From contig JAHBYP010000001.1 of NCBI GenBank assembly GCA_019635875.1, forward strand, positions 62,001 to 126,000: a stretch of DNA of 64,000 bases, read 5' to 3'. Made by a program: the position numbers and the translations under genes. Below the pieces are notes generated by a model. It worked only from the letters and a program-made list of their open reading frames with translations. It was not told the origin of the DNA and made no database searches. How positions within the stretch are numbered: the stretch's first letter is position 1; the number at the start of each line of letters is the position of its first letter. This document shows, piece after piece, positions 44,883 through 54,086 of this stretch. This DNA is from Alphaproteobacteria bacterium (GTDB lineage: Bacteria; Pseudomonadota; Alphaproteobacteria; Reyranellales; Reyranellaceae).

Positions 44883-46256
44883 TCAGCGTTCGGGCGGCAG
44901 GATCTCGGCGGGTGCCACGACGACGGCGCTGGCCGGCTCGTCGCGGGCGATCTCGCCCATCGTCGGCTCCGGCGCGCGCCATTGCAGCGTGCCGAAGGCG
45001 CCGCAGGAATCGCATACCGCCTGCCAGCGCTCGTGCACCGCGCCGCAGGCGGTGCAGCGCCAGTGCCGGTCGCCGGGCGCGTCGGCGGCGCGCGCCAGCC
45101 AGTGGCGCACCTTCTCGCCATCGGCGAACTCGGCCTCCTCGAGATCGGCCATCAGGCGGCAGACGCGCACCACCGGACGCTTGCCGCCGGCGGCCGTCAG
45201 ATGACGCCGCGCCTCGCCCCAGAGATTGGCCTCCAGGCATTCGCGCGCCAGCGCGATATGGCTTTCCAGCTCGTTCGGGTTGGTCGCCGTCAGCCGCGTC
45301 AGCGCCTGCACACGCTTGACCGGATCCTTCTCGCCCTGCGCCGAGAGATAGAGCTGCGCCAGATCGGGATGCGGCGCCGTCGCCCAGACCTTCTCGATCG
45401 CCTTGGTCGCCTTGCGTGTCTCGTCGCGCTTGAGCAGCAGCTCGGCGTAGCGATAGGCCACCGGGATGCGCTCGGGCGCCAGGCCGAATGCGGCCCGGGC
45501 GTTCTCCATCGCGTCCATGTCACCGCCCGAACGCTCGGCGGCGCGGCTGCGCTCGACCAGCAGCAGCGCGTCGAGCGTGCGGCCGCGCTCGGGATCGACC
45601 AGGCGGCTCTTCAGGCCGGACTGCAGCGTCTTCTGCGCGTCGAGCCACTTGCCGGCGCGCGCCTGCATGTCGAACAGCGTGCGCACCACCCAGGGCGTGT
45701 CGGGGCGCAGCGCGAAGGCGCGCTCGGCGTAGCCGAGCGCCTTGGCCGAATCGCCGTCGCGCAAGGCCTGCATCAGCAGACCGCGCAGGCCGAGGAAGGC
45801 GAGTTCCTCGTCCTCCAGCATCTCGTTGAAATAGCGCCGCGCCGCCTCGCGGTCGCCGGAGAGCTGCGCCGCCTGCGCCGACAGCAGCAGGGTCAGCCCC
45901 GGCTCGTCGAGCAGGCGTTCGGCCTGGCGCGCCAGCTTCTGTGCCTCGCCGGAATCGCCCGCGGCGACCGCGACCATGCCCTGGCTCAGCGCGCGATAGC
46001 CCTTGCGGCGGCGGCCCTCGCCCCAGCTGCCGATCAGCGAGCCCGGTGCGTGCTTCAGCCAGCGCACGACGCCGTAGAGCGCGGTGCACAGGGCGGCGAA
46101 CAGCACCACCACCAGCAGCAGCACGCCGACGCTGGTGTCCATGCGCCAGCCGTGCCACTCGATGGTGACGTCGCCCGGGCGTTCGGCAAGCCACACCGCG
46201 GCGACCATCGCGGCCGCGGCGAGCGCGAACCACAGCAGCGTACGGAATGTCGTCAT
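44883..46256 (-). CDS. hemY: HemY-like heme biosynthesis-associated protein
   Basis: A 457-residue inner-membrane protein. Two N-terminal helices (FRTLLWFALAAAAMVAAVWLAE and SVGVLLLVVVLFAALCTALYGVV) precede the HemY_N region (RRRKGYRALSQGMVAVAAGD) and a TPR array. Near the C-terminus is a zinc-ribbon-like CTACG ... CDSCG pair. This is the HemY found beside hemC/hemD in Proteobacteria, distinct from the Bacillus oxidase of the same name; its role in tetrapyrrole synthesis is structural or regulatory. The ATG overlaps the upstream stop (ATGA), so it is coupled to the hemD-mitofilin gene. Confidence 0.87.
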   Translation of the reverse strand: MTTFRTLLWFALAAAAMVAAVWLAERPGDVTIEWHGWRMDTSVGVLLLVVVLFAALCTALYGVVRWLKHAPGSLIGSWGEGRRRKGYRALSQGMVAVAAGDSGEAQKLARQAERLLDEPGLTLLLSAQAAQLSGDREAARRYFNEMLEDEELAFLGLRGLLMQALRDGDSAKALGYAERAFALRPDTPWVVRTLFDMQARAGKWLDAQKTLQSGLKSRLVDPERGRTLDALLLVERSRAAERSGGDMDAMENARAAFGLAPERIPVAYRYAELLLKRDETRKATKAIEKVWATAPHPDLAQLYLSAQGEKDPVKRVQALTRLTATNPNELESHIALARECLEANLWGEARRHLTAAGGKRPVVRVCRLMADLEEAEFADGEKVRHWLARAADAPGDRHWRCTACGAVHERWQAVCDSCGAFGTLQWRAPEPTMGEIARDEPASAVVVAPAEILPPER

Positions 46257-48535
46257 TTCGCAGCGCCGCGCGACAGCAGGGAGACGCCGTGCAGGCTCAG
46301 CCGGTCGACCACGCGCTCAGCCGCCAGGTGGGTCTCGGCGCTGATCAGCCAGGTCGCGGCGGGCGTGGCGGCGGCGCCCTTGAGCTGCTTCACCTCGCCG
46401 ACGGCGCGGCCGAGATCACCGGCGTTCACCGCCGCCTCGGCGCGCGCGAGGATCGCATCGGCCTCCATGCCCTTGGTGCTCTCGCCGACGCGGCGGATCG
46501 AGACGATGCTCTTTAGCTTGCCCAGCACGCGCTGCCAGAACGAATCGTCGGCGAGATCGGCGGCGATCACCGCGCGCGCCACCGTCGGGAACTCGCCGGC
46601 CAGCACGCGCACCGGCACGACGCCCGTGGGTGCCACCTTGACGAGCTCCTCGCGCATCGCGGCGACCTGCGGATCCAGGGCCGCCAGCGGCGTCAGCATC
46701 TCGAGGCTCGAGGTGAAGGGTCCGCCGGCCTCGAGCGCCTGGCGCAGGCGCGCGGCGACGCCGATCACCGCGGCGCCGCGGCTGCTGGTCAGCGCGCGCT
46801 CGTCGCCGCCGGCCCGCGCGGCGAGATCGCGATTGAGGCCTTCGATCTTGGTCGCCGTTTCCCGCGTGACGGCATCGAGGCGCGCGGCAATCTCCTTCTC
46901 GATCGCGTCGGCGCGCGCGCGCGCCTGGGCGGCGGCGTCGCGTGCGCCGCTGTCCGTGCTGGCACCGCGCGCGATCTCGGCGCGCAGCCGCGCCTCGAGC
47001 TCGGCGAGCTGGCGCACCACTTCGGCCTTCTCGGCGAGATTGGCCGTCGTGCCGGCGGCCTGCGCGTCGCGCTTCTCCAGCCGGTCGAGGCGCTCGACCA
47101 GCACCGCGATCTGGCGCGCGGCGTCGCCGGTGTCGGCGCTCGTTGCGGTGCCCGGCGTGGTCGGCGCATCGGCCGGCCGCGCCGCCAGCGCCTTCAGCGT
47201 GGTCTGCGCGCTCTGCAGCTCGCTCTTCAGTACTGCCAGTTCAGACCGGAGCTGGCCGAGGGCGCTTTCCAGACGCGCGGCGTCTGGCGACGGGCCGGCA
47301 GCGGTGGGCGGCCGATTGGCCATGGTCTCGACCCGCTGTGTCAGCGCGTCGAGCTTGCTGGAGAGCTCCTGGATGGCCGCGGTCCGGCGCTCCTGCGCCT
47401 CGACGCGCTGCTCGACGCGGCCGATCGACTCGCGCAGCGCCGGCGACGGATCGGAAGGCGCCGGCTTTGCCTCGAGCGCGACGATGCGGTCCTGCAGCGG
47501 CTTGAGCCGATCGGCGGCGCTCGGCGGTGGCGTCTGCCCGGTCAGCGCATAGGCGGCGTCGCGCATGGCCTCGGGATTGGCGAGATAGAGGACGGTGATG
47601 GCCGCCAGCACGACGATGGTGGCGACGATGCCGGTGATAAAGGCGCCGATGACGCCGAGGCCGCGGCGCGGCTGGCGGGTCGGTTCGGGCTTGGCGGCAG
47701 GCTTGGGCGCGGGCTCGGGTGGTGGAGGCGGATCGCTGGCGGCAGGCGTCGGCTTCGCAGGCGCGTCGCTCATGTCAGGTTCTCCTGGGTCCGCCGCTGC
47801 CGCCGGGGGAGGCGACAGGCGGTCGATGGCCAGCAACATCTCGTCCTGCGTCGGCCGCCCGGCGACCGCCACGCTGCGCCAGGGCAGCGTCGCGATCCGG
47901 TCGGCCACCGCCGGGCTCATCGCCACCGCGTCCGTCTTGGCGAGGCCGCGCGCGATCTCCGGTCGGGAGGCGAGCTTAACAAAGGCCTCGGCGGTACGCG
48001 GCGAAAAAAGCGTCACGACATCGACAGTTCCCTCGCTCAGCGCGTGCTCGACGTCGAAGGGCAGCGTGTCGGCCAGCCGCGTCTCGTAGAGCGCGACATG
48101 GGAGATGGCGTAGCCGCTCGCGGTCAGCTGGCCCACGAGGTCACCCGCCGTCGCCGTGCCGCCGGCGTGCAGCAGCGGGCCGGCATCGGCGCGCACCTGC
48201 TTGCGCACCAGCACGGCAAGCGCCGTGACGTCGCCTGCGGCCGACAGCGTGTCGTGGAAGCCCAGTGCCTCGGCCGCCGCGGCGGTGGCGTCGCCGACAA
48301 CCAGCAGGCGCAGGTCGCGCCTGGACGTGGCCTCGGCCAGCGCGCGCGCGCCATTGACGCTGGTCAGCAGCACCGCCTGCGCCGCCTCGAGGCGCGCATC
48401 GAGATCGTCGGGCGGCGTCAGGCTCTGGTGGCTGAGCAGCGGCGCCTTCAGCGCGTCGTGGCCGTGGGCGGCGAGCGCCTCGGCAAAGCCGCTGGCCTCG
48501 GGTTCGGCACGAGTGATCAGCACGCGCATCGCCAT
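46253..48535 (-). CDS. hemD: Uroporphyrinogen-III synthase fused in frame to a mitofilin/Mic60-like protein
   Basis: One open frame of 760 residues. Residues 1 to about 245 are HemD (MRVLITRAEPEASGFAEAL ... LFSPRTAEAF ... VAVAGRPTQDEMLLAIDRL), which closes hydroxymethylbilane to uroporphyrinogen III. From about 255 a Pro/Lys-rich stretch leads to one transmembrane helix (GAFITGIVATIVVLAAITVLYL), a long coiled coil, and a C-terminal helical domain typical of alphaproteobacterial COG4223 (Mic60-like) proteins. Relatives usually encode these as two genes. Here an internal ATG at about 47773 has a strong AGGAGAA, so two products are also possible. The start overlaps the hemC stop (TGATG). Confidence 0.8.
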   Translation of the reverse strand: MAMRVLITRAEPEASGFAEALAAHGHDALKAPLLSHQSLTPPDDLDARLEAAQAVLLTSVNGARALAEATSRRDLRLLVVGDATAAAAEALGFHDTLSAAGDVTALAVLVRKQVRADAGPLLHAGGTATAGDLVGQLTASGYAISHVALYETRLADTLPFDVEHALSEGTVDVVTLFSPRTAEAFVKLASRPEIARGLAKTDAVAMSPAVADRIATLPWRSVAVAGRPTQDEMLLAIDRLSPPPAAAADPGEPDMSDAPAKPTPAASDPPPPPEPAPKPAAKPEPTRQPRRGLGVIGAFITGIVATIVVLAAITVLYLANPEAMRDAAYALTGQTPPPSAADRLKPLQDRIVALEAKPAPSDPSPALRESIGRVEQRVEAQERRTAAIQELSSKLDALTQRVETMANRPPTAAGPSPDAARLESALGQLRSELAVLKSELQSAQTTLKALAARPADAPTTPGTATSADTGDAARQIAVLVERLDRLEKRDAQAAGTTANLAEKAEVVRQLAELEARLRAEIARGASTDSGARDAAAQARARADAIEKEIAARLDAVTRETATKIEGLNRDLAARAGGDERALTSSRGAAVIGVAARLRQALEAGGPFTSSLEMLTPLAALDPQVAAMREELVKVAPTGVVPVRVLAGEFPTVARAVIAADLADDSFWQRVLGKLKSIVSIRRVGESTKGMEADAILARAEAAVNAGDLGRAVGEVKQLKGAAATPAATWLISAETHLAAERVVDRLSLHGVSLLSRGAAK

Positions 48536-49452
48536 CACCCCTCGAAGAAATGCGGACCGGCGCGGCCGCGCAGCTCTCGGCCGGCGTCCTCGCCCAGGGC
48601 GATGGCGTCGCGCGCCGCGCCGCGCCGCTCGGCGGCGATCACCTCGGACCCGTCGGGCCGCGCCACCAGCGCGCGCAGCCACAGGCCGCCCTCGGCGGGC
48701 ACGGCGTAACCGGCGATCGGCGTGCGGCACGAGCCTTCGAGCACCGCCTGCATGGCGAACTCCGCGCGCACGCAGGTCTCGGTCGCCGTGTGGTTGATCG
48801 CCGCCAGCAGATCGCGCGTCGCGCCGTCGGCGGCGCGGCACTCGACGCAGATCGCGCCCTGGCCGGCGGCGGGCAGCATGTCCTCGACCGGCACCGGCAC
48901 ACCGACATCGCCGCGGCCCAGCCGGTTCAGCCCGGCGCGCGCCAGCAGCATCGCCTGGGCCAGGCCCTCGTCGAGCTTGCGCAGGCGGGTGTCGACATTG
49001 CCGCGCACCGGCACGATCGTCAGGTCGGGCCTGAGGTGCAGAAGCAGCGCCTTGCGGCGCAGCGCCACCGTGGCCACGGTGGCCCCTTCCGGCAGGTCGG
49101 CGATGCGCGCGATGCGGCCGGGCGAGATCAGCGCGTCGCGCGGATCCTCGCGCTCGGCGAAGGCCGCCAGCATCAGGCCCTCGGGCAGCACCGGCAGCAT
49201 GTCCTTGGCGCTGTGCACGGCGATGTCGAGCGCGCCGCCCAGCAGCCCGTCCTCGATCTCGCGCGTGAACAGACCCTTGCCGCCGATCTCCGACAGCGGC
49301 CGGTCCTGCACCTTGTCGCCGGTGGTGCGGATGGTGACGATCTCGACCTCGAGCCCGGGATGCGCCGTCCTCAGGGCATCGCGCATCTGGTTGGCCTGGA
49401 TCAACGCCAGCGGGCTGCCGCGCGTGCCGAGGCGCAGGACGGGCTTGCTCAT
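48535..49452 (-). CDS. hemC: Hydroxymethylbilane synthase (porphobilinogen deaminase)
   Basis: A 305-residue enzyme that polymerises four porphobilinogen units for heme and related tetrapyrroles. It begins [17 protein letters not shown], has [11 protein letters not shown] with its substrate-binding residues, and the cofactor-attachment cysteine in [12 protein letters not shown]. The start at 49452 has AGGGGTGG upstream; a longer frame adds 7 residues. First gene of hemC-hemD/mic60-hemY, and divergent from tsaD with 73 bp between starts. Confidence 0.95.
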   Translation of the reverse strand: MSKPVLRLGTRGSPLALIQANQMRDALRTAHPGLEVEIVTIRTTGDKVQDRPLSEIGGKGLFTREIEDGLLGGALDIAVHSAKDMLPVLPEGLMLAAFAEREDPRDALISPGRIARIADLPEGATVATVALRRKALLLHLRPDLTIVPVRGNVDTRLRKLDEGLAQAMLLARAGLNRLGRGDVGVPVPVEDMLPAAGQGAICVECRAADGATRDLLAAINHTATETCVRAEFAMQAVLEGSCRTPIAGYAVPAEGGLWLRALVARPDGSEVIAAERRGAARDAIALGEDAGRELRGRAGPHFFEG

Positions 49453-49525
49453 GGCCACCCCTGTAGCGGGCAAGGCGGCGGCGGAAAAGCCCCATCGTGC
49501 CGCACTTATGGGCTACAAGGCGGCC

Positions 49526-50617
49526 ATGATCGTCCTGGGCATCGAGACCAGCTGCGACGAGACGGCGGCCGCCGTGGTCGAAGCCCGCTCCGCGCCGGTC
49601 GGCCGGCTGCGCTCCAACGTCGTGCGCGCCCAGCTGGCCGAGCACGCGCGCTTCGGCGGCGTCGTGCCGGAGCTGGCGGCGCGTGCCCATGTCGAGGTGA
49701 TCGACGCCGTGGTGCAGCGCGCCATGGACGAGGCGGGGCTGTCGTTCGACCAGCTCGACGGCGTGGCCGCCACCGGCGGGCCGGGGCTGATCGGCGGCGT
49801 GATCGTCGGCGTCACCACGGCCAAGGCGATCGCCCTGGCGTCGGGCAAGCCGTTCCTCGCCGTCAACCATCTCGAGGCGCATGCGCTGACCGCGCGCCTG
49901 GTCGAGCCGGTGGCGTTTCCCTTCCTGCTGCTGCTGGTCTCCGGCGGCCATTGCCAGCTGCTCTCGGTCGAAGGCGTCGGCCGCTATGTCCGGCTGGGCA
50001 CGACCATCGACGACGCCGTCGGCGAGTCGTTCGACAAGACCGCCAAGCTGCTCGGTCTGGGCTTCCCCGGCGGACCCGCGGTCGAGCGCGCGGCGAAGGA
50101 CGGCGATGCCCGCCGCTTCGACCTGCCGCGGCCGATGTGGCGCAAGCCGGGCTGCGACTTCTCGTTCTCCGGCCTGAAGACCGCGGTGCGCGTGGTGGCG
50201 CAGTCGCTGACGCCCAGTGATGTGCAGGGCATCGCCGACCTCGCCGCCAGCTTCCAGCGTACGGTGGGCGACGTGCTGGCCGATCGCTGCACCAACGCGC
50301 TTTCGATGTTCCGCGACCGTTGTGGCGCGACAACGCCGCAGCCGGTGCCGCTGGTCGTCGCCGGCGGCGTCGCCGCCAACGCCTACCTGCGCGCGCGCCT
50401 GGGCGATCTCGCCGCCGAGCGCGACGCCGTGCTGGTGGCGCCGCCGCCGGCGCTGTGCACCGACAACGGCGCGATGGTCGCCTGGGCCGGGCTGGAGCGG
50501 CTGCTGCTGGGCCAGCGCGACAGCCTCGACTTCGCGCCACGCCCGCGCTGGCCGCTCGACGAATCGGCACGCGCCATGATCGGCCGCTCCGGTGTCGGCG
50601 CCGGCGTGAAGGTGTAG
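49526..50617 (+). CDS. tsaD: tRNA N6-adenosine threonylcarbamoyltransferase
   Basis: A 363-residue enzyme that moves the threonylcarbamoyl group from TC-AMP to A37 of ANN-decoding tRNAs, working with TsaB and TsaE. Hallmarks: N-terminal [16 protein letters not shown], the metal-binding [16 protein letters not shown], and the C-terminal [13 protein letters not shown]. Length is normal. I use the ATG at 49526 (AAGGCGG upstream); a second ATG 18 nt earlier is possible. Divergent from hemC, an arrangement seen in other Alphaproteobacteria. Confidence 0.95.
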   Translation: MIVLGIETSCDETAAAVVEARSAPVGRLRSNVVRAQLAEHARFGGVVPELAARAHVEVIDAVVQRAMDEAGLSFDQLDGVAATGGPGLIGGVIVGVTTAKAIALASGKPFLAVNHLEAHALTARLVEPVAFPFLLLLVSGGHCQLLSVEGVGRYVRLGTTIDDAVGESFDKTAKLLGLGFPGGPAVERAAKDGDARRFDLPRPMWRKPGCDFSFSGLKTAVRVVAQSLTPSDVQGIADLAASFQRTVGDVLADRCTNALSMFRDRCGATTPQPVPLVVAGGVAANAYLRARLGDLAAERDAVLVAPPPALCTDNGAMVAWAGLERLLLGQRDSLDFAPRPRWPLDESARAMIGRSGVGAGVKV

Positions 50618-50627
50618 GCTCGTGACG

Positions 50628-51275
50628 ATGAACGCCACCACCCTGCCCAACGGCGCGCGCGTCGAGGTGACGCCGCTGTTCGCTACGCCGGTCGTGCTGG
50701 TCGAGCTGCCGGATGCGGCGCGGCTGAACGGCGAGCTGCGCCGCGTGATCGCTGAGCGCGAGAAGGCAGTGCCGGGCACCCAGCACAGCAATCTCGGCGG
50801 CTACCAGTCGAGCTGGGACATGAACCAGTGGGGTGGCGCCGCAGCGCTGCGCCTGCTCGATGCCGGGCGCGACGTCGCCAATCGGCTGACCACCGACCGC
50901 ACCGGCAAGCTGGTGCGCGTGCAGTGGAAGGCCAACATGTGGGCCAACGTCAATCGCGCCGGCCACGGCAACGAGTTCCACACCCATCCCGGCTCGTTCT
51001 GGTCGGCCGTCTACTACGTCGACGATGGCGGCATTGCAGCCGATCCGTCGCTCGGCGGCGAGCTCGAGTTCATGGACCCGCGCGGCGTGGCGCCGGCGAT
51101 GTACGCGCCGCACCTCGCCTTCGCCACGCCGGGCGGGCTGTCGAGCGGCGCCTGCGAGTCGATCCCGCCGCGCGCCGGCCGGCTGGTGATGTTCCCGGCC
51201 TGGCTGCTGCACGGCGTACGTCCCTATCGCGGCGTCGCCGAACGCATCTCCATCGCCTTCAACCTGAGCGTCTGA
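50628..51275 (+). CDS. 2OG-Fe(II) oxygenase, TIGR02466 type
   Basis: A 215-residue protein of the small Fe(II)/2-oxoglutarate oxygenase branch annotated as TIGR02466. Likely ligands lie in NEFHTHPGSFWSAVYYV, with the distal His and the 2OG-binding Arg in MFPAWLLHGVRPYRG...RISIAFNL. The double-stranded beta-helix core is clear; the substrate is unknown. The start lies 10 bp after the tsaD stop, so it is probably co-transcribed with tsaD. A GTG two codons earlier is an alternative. Confidence 0.82.
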   Translation: MNATTLPNGARVEVTPLFATPVVLVELPDAARLNGELRRVIAEREKAVPGTQHSNLGGYQSSWDMNQWGGAAALRLLDAGRDVANRLTTDRTGKLVRVQWKANMWANVNRAGHGNEFHTHPGSFWSAVYYVDDGGIAADPSLGGELEFMDPRGVAPAMYAPHLAFATPGGLSSGACESIPPRAGRLVMFPAWLLHGVRPYRGVAERISIAFNLSV

Positions 51276-51301
51276 TGAACAGGCTCGATCTCACTTCTTG
51301 C

Positions 51302-51426
51302 CTTCCCCCGGAGGGGGAAGGTGGCACGTGCAGCGTGACGGAAGGGGGATGTCGAAGACGGACTTCTGCGTTCGGCATCGACATCCCCCTTCCGCCCTTC
51401 GGGCCCCTTCCCCCTCCGGGGGAAGG
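51302..51426. repeat. Family A palindromic intergenic repeat, copy 9
   Basis: Full copy between two same-strand oxygenase genes. GGCACGTGCAGCGTGACGG left half, CCCTTCGGGC right half; slightly diverged arms. Confidence 0.9.
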
Positions 51427-51441
51427 AATGGGGTCCTCGTC

Positions 51442-52551
51442 ATGACCAGCGCGTTCTTTCCCTTCCGGCCGGGCGATCGCTTTCCCGAGGTGGCGCTGCC
51501 CGGCGTCGACGGCATGGGCCACAAGCTGAGCTGGAGCGTGCAGGGCGAGCCGCTGGTCGTGGTGGCCCTGGGCGATGTGCGGCTGCTGACCGCGGGGCCC
51601 ATGGGCGGGCTGATCGCGTCGATCGCCGATGCCGGCGCATCGACGGCGGTGATCGTCGGCGCCAACATCACCGCGGCGCAGGGAGCGCTGAAGGGCTTCG
51701 CGATGCCCGGCGGTGGTAGCGTGCCGCCGGTGCTGTGCGATCCCGACCGGCGCGTGCTCGCGACCCTGCTGGCGCCCGATCCCGCGCAGGGCGCGTCGGT
51801 CGGCGCGCCGCACGATCATCGGCTGATCGTGCTCGACGCCAACCAGCGGCTGGTCGACGCGTTCACCGGCGCCGATGTCGAGGCGCTGCGCGATGCGGTG
51901 CTGGCGGCGATCGCCGCAGCGCGTGCCGATCGGCCCCCTGAAACGGTGCTGTTCGGCTCGGCGGCGCCCGTGATGATGCTGCCGCGCGTCTTCGAGCCGG
52001 CCTTCTGCAGGAGCCTGATCGAGCAGTGGACCAGCGGCGAGCGCAGCGACGGCGGCGTGTCGAGCCGCTACGGCAATGTCATGGCCGCCGACCGCAAGCG
52101 CACCGAGGACCACATCGTGCGCGATCCCGCCATGGTCAAGCAGATCACCGATCGCTTGGCCTATCGCGTCGGGCCGGAGCTGATGCGCCTGTTCAGCTGG
52201 GAAGCCGAGTTCGCCTTCGACGCGCCGGTGATCCTGTCCTACGCCGCCGGCCAGCAGCATTTCTTCCGCGCCCATCGCGACAACGGCACACCGCAGACCG
52301 CCGATCGCACCTTCGCCGTGTCGCTGAACCTCAACGAGGACTACGAGGGCGGCGAGCTGGTGTTCCCGGAGTTCGGGCCGACGCGCTACAAGCCCAAGGC
52401 GGGCATGGCGGCGATCTTCTCCTGTTCGCTGCTGCACGAGGCGCTGCCGGTGAGCGAGGGCAGGCGCTTCGTGCTCACCACCTTCTTCCGCGACCGCAAG
52501 AAGCAGCTGCAGGCGCAGCAGCAACAGCGGCCGCCGTCACTGCGCCGCTGA
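51442..52551 (+). CDS. 2OG-Fe(II) oxygenase with N-terminal thioredoxin-like domain
   Basis: A 369-residue two-domain protein. Residues about 5-155 resemble a peroxiredoxin/thioredoxin fold (FRPGDRFPEVALPGVDG, PLVVVALGD, DHRLIVLDANQRLVDAF) but lack the peroxidatic Thr-x-x-Cys. From about 180 a prolyl-4-hydroxylase-like oxygenase follows, with HFFRAHRDN (HxD iron ligands) and FSCSLLHEALPVSEGRRFVLTTFF (distal His and 2OG Arg). This domain pairing occurs in uncharacterised proteobacterial oxygenases. The 3' end overlaps the convergent carrier by 15 bp. The Gln/Arg-rich tail is probably disordered. Confidence 0.82.
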   Translation: MTSAFFPFRPGDRFPEVALPGVDGMGHKLSWSVQGEPLVVVALGDVRLLTAGPMGGLIASIADAGASTAVIVGANITAAQGALKGFAMPGGGSVPPVLCDPDRRVLATLLAPDPAQGASVGAPHDHRLIVLDANQRLVDAFTGADVEALRDAVLAAIAAARADRPPETVLFGSAAPVMMLPRVFEPAFCRSLIEQWTSGERSDGGVSSRYGNVMAADRKRTEDHIVRDPAMVKQITDRLAYRVGPELMRLFSWEAEFAFDAPVILSYAAGQQHFFRAHRDNGTPQTADRTFAVSLNLNEDYEGGELVFPEFGPTRYKPKAGMAAIFSCSLLHEALPVSEGRRFVLTTFFRDRKKQLQAQQQQRPPSLRR

Positions 52552-54021
52552 GCTGCGCTCCTCGCGCACGAACCACAGGATGGCGAAGCCGATCACGAGG
52601 AAGGGCAGCACGACGGCGACGCCCCAGCGCTGGGTCTGGGTGGCGGTCGTGACGATGGCGATGGCGGTGGGCGCCATCCACGCCGTGGCGCGGCCCGACA
52701 GCGCATAGAGGCCGTAGAACTCGCCGGCCATGCCCTCGGGCGCCAGGCGGCCCATCATGGTGCGGCTGCCGGCCTGCATCGGACCCATGCAGGTGCCCAG
52801 CAGCACGGCGAAGGCCATGAAGGTGAGTTCCTGCGACGAGCCGAACAGGCCGCGCGCCGGATCGAGCGGCGACACGGGGACGAAGTACAGGATCCTGTCG
52901 GCCGAGACCGAGAGGATGCCCAGGGCGGCGATGGTGACGCCGGCGGTCGTCAGCAGCACGAGGCGGCGCGAGCCGATGCGGTCGTCGAGCCGGCCGCCCA
53001 GCAGGCAGCCGGGGATCGCGGCGATGGTGATGATGATGCCGAAGACACCGAGCGTCACCGTGCTCCAGCCGAACACGCCCTTGGCGTAGACGCCGCCGAA
53101 GGCGATGATCGCCGCCAGGCCGTCATTGTAGATCATGTAGGCGATCAGGAAGAGGAACGGGTTGCGGTAGTGCGCGACCTTCTTGACCGTCGCCCACAGT
53201 TTGCGCGCCCCGTCGCGCGCGGCGTCGAGCGGCGAGACGCCGCTGGCCTTGCCGTCGGGCGTGAACAGGAACATCGGGGCCACGAAGATCGCCAGCCACA
53301 GCGCCGAGGCCGGGCCGATCAGGCGCTCGACCTCGAAGGTCCTGGCATCCAGGCCGAAGAGCGGCGGGCTGCCCGCGGGCGCCAGTCCGACCATCGCGGG
53401 ATCGCGCACGGCCAGCACGATGAACAGCGACAGCAGGCCGCCGGTATAGCCCAGGCCCCAGCCCAGGCCGGAGAGCCAGCCCATGCGCCGGGGCTCGACG
53501 ATGGTCGGCAGCTGCGCGTTGTTGAAGACGATCGAGAACTCCGCGCCGATGGTGCCGAGGATCAGCGCGAAGGAGATCGCCGGCACGATCGCGGCGTTGC
53601 CCGGCGTGGCGAACCACAGGATGGCGCAGCCGATCGCCGTCAGGATCTGGAAGACCAGGATGTAGGGCTTGCGCCGCCCGGTGATGTCGGCCATCGAGCC
53701 GAGGAAGGGGCTGAGCAGGGCCAGCAGCACACCGGCGGCCGATTGCGTGAAGGCCAGCGCCGCCTGGCCGGCGGCGCCCGAGGCTTCCTTGATCTGCGCC
53801 AGCTCGGCCGCCGAGGGCGCGCGGCCCAACGTCTGAAGGAGCTGCGCCTCCTGCAGCCCGGCGACCAGCTCGCCGGCGAAGTACGGGCCGAAGATGAAGG
53901 TGGTGATGAGGGTGAAGAACGGCTGGTTGGCCCAGTCGAACATCGCCCACGACACCTGACCCAGCCGCGCGCCGGGCCTCGCCGTGCCGTCGCTGTCCGC
54001 CGGCGCGTGTCCGCCCGCCAT
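52537..54021 (-). CDS. MFS transporter, UMF1 (Atg22-like) family
   Basis: A 494-residue inner-membrane carrier with 12 helices. The family marker WAMFDWANQPFFTLITTFIFGPYFA opens the protein, followed by LLSPFLGSMADITGRRKPYI after helix 2. In yeast, Atg22 relatives export amino acids from the vacuole; bacterial substrates are unknown. The C-terminal part has GPMQAGSRTMMGRLAPEGMAGEFYGLYALSGR, also typical of UMF1 proteins. Confidence 0.85.
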   Translation of the reverse strand: MAGGHAPADSDGTARPGARLGQVSWAMFDWANQPFFTLITTFIFGPYFAGELVAGLQEAQLLQTLGRAPSAAELAQIKEASGAAGQAALAFTQSAAGVLLALLSPFLGSMADITGRRKPYILVFQILTAIGCAILWFATPGNAAIVPAISFALILGTIGAEFSIVFNNAQLPTIVEPRRMGWLSGLGWGLGYTGGLLSLFIVLAVRDPAMVGLAPAGSPPLFGLDARTFEVERLIGPASALWLAIFVAPMFLFTPDGKASGVSPLDAARDGARKLWATVKKVAHYRNPFLFLIAYMIYNDGLAAIIAFGGVYAKGVFGWSTVTLGVFGIIITIAAIPGCLLGGRLDDRIGSRRLVLLTTAGVTIAALGILSVSADRILYFVPVSPLDPARGLFGSSQELTFMAFAVLLGTCMGPMQAGSRTMMGRLAPEGMAGEFYGLYALSGRATAWMAPTAIAIVTTATQTQRWGVAVVLPFLVIGFAILWFVREERSSAAQ

Positions 54022-54086
54022 GCCCCCTCACACGGTCCCGTTGTGCGATGTCCAGCTTGCGGATGCGCGTCGTCGAAGTCCAGCGC

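Noticed and set aside
48537-50791. N-terminal ~750 codons of the 1,512-codon minus-strand frame upstream of hemD
   Set aside because: This part is antisense to tsaD and overlaps hemC in another frame. It has no family similarity; the real gene starts at 48535.
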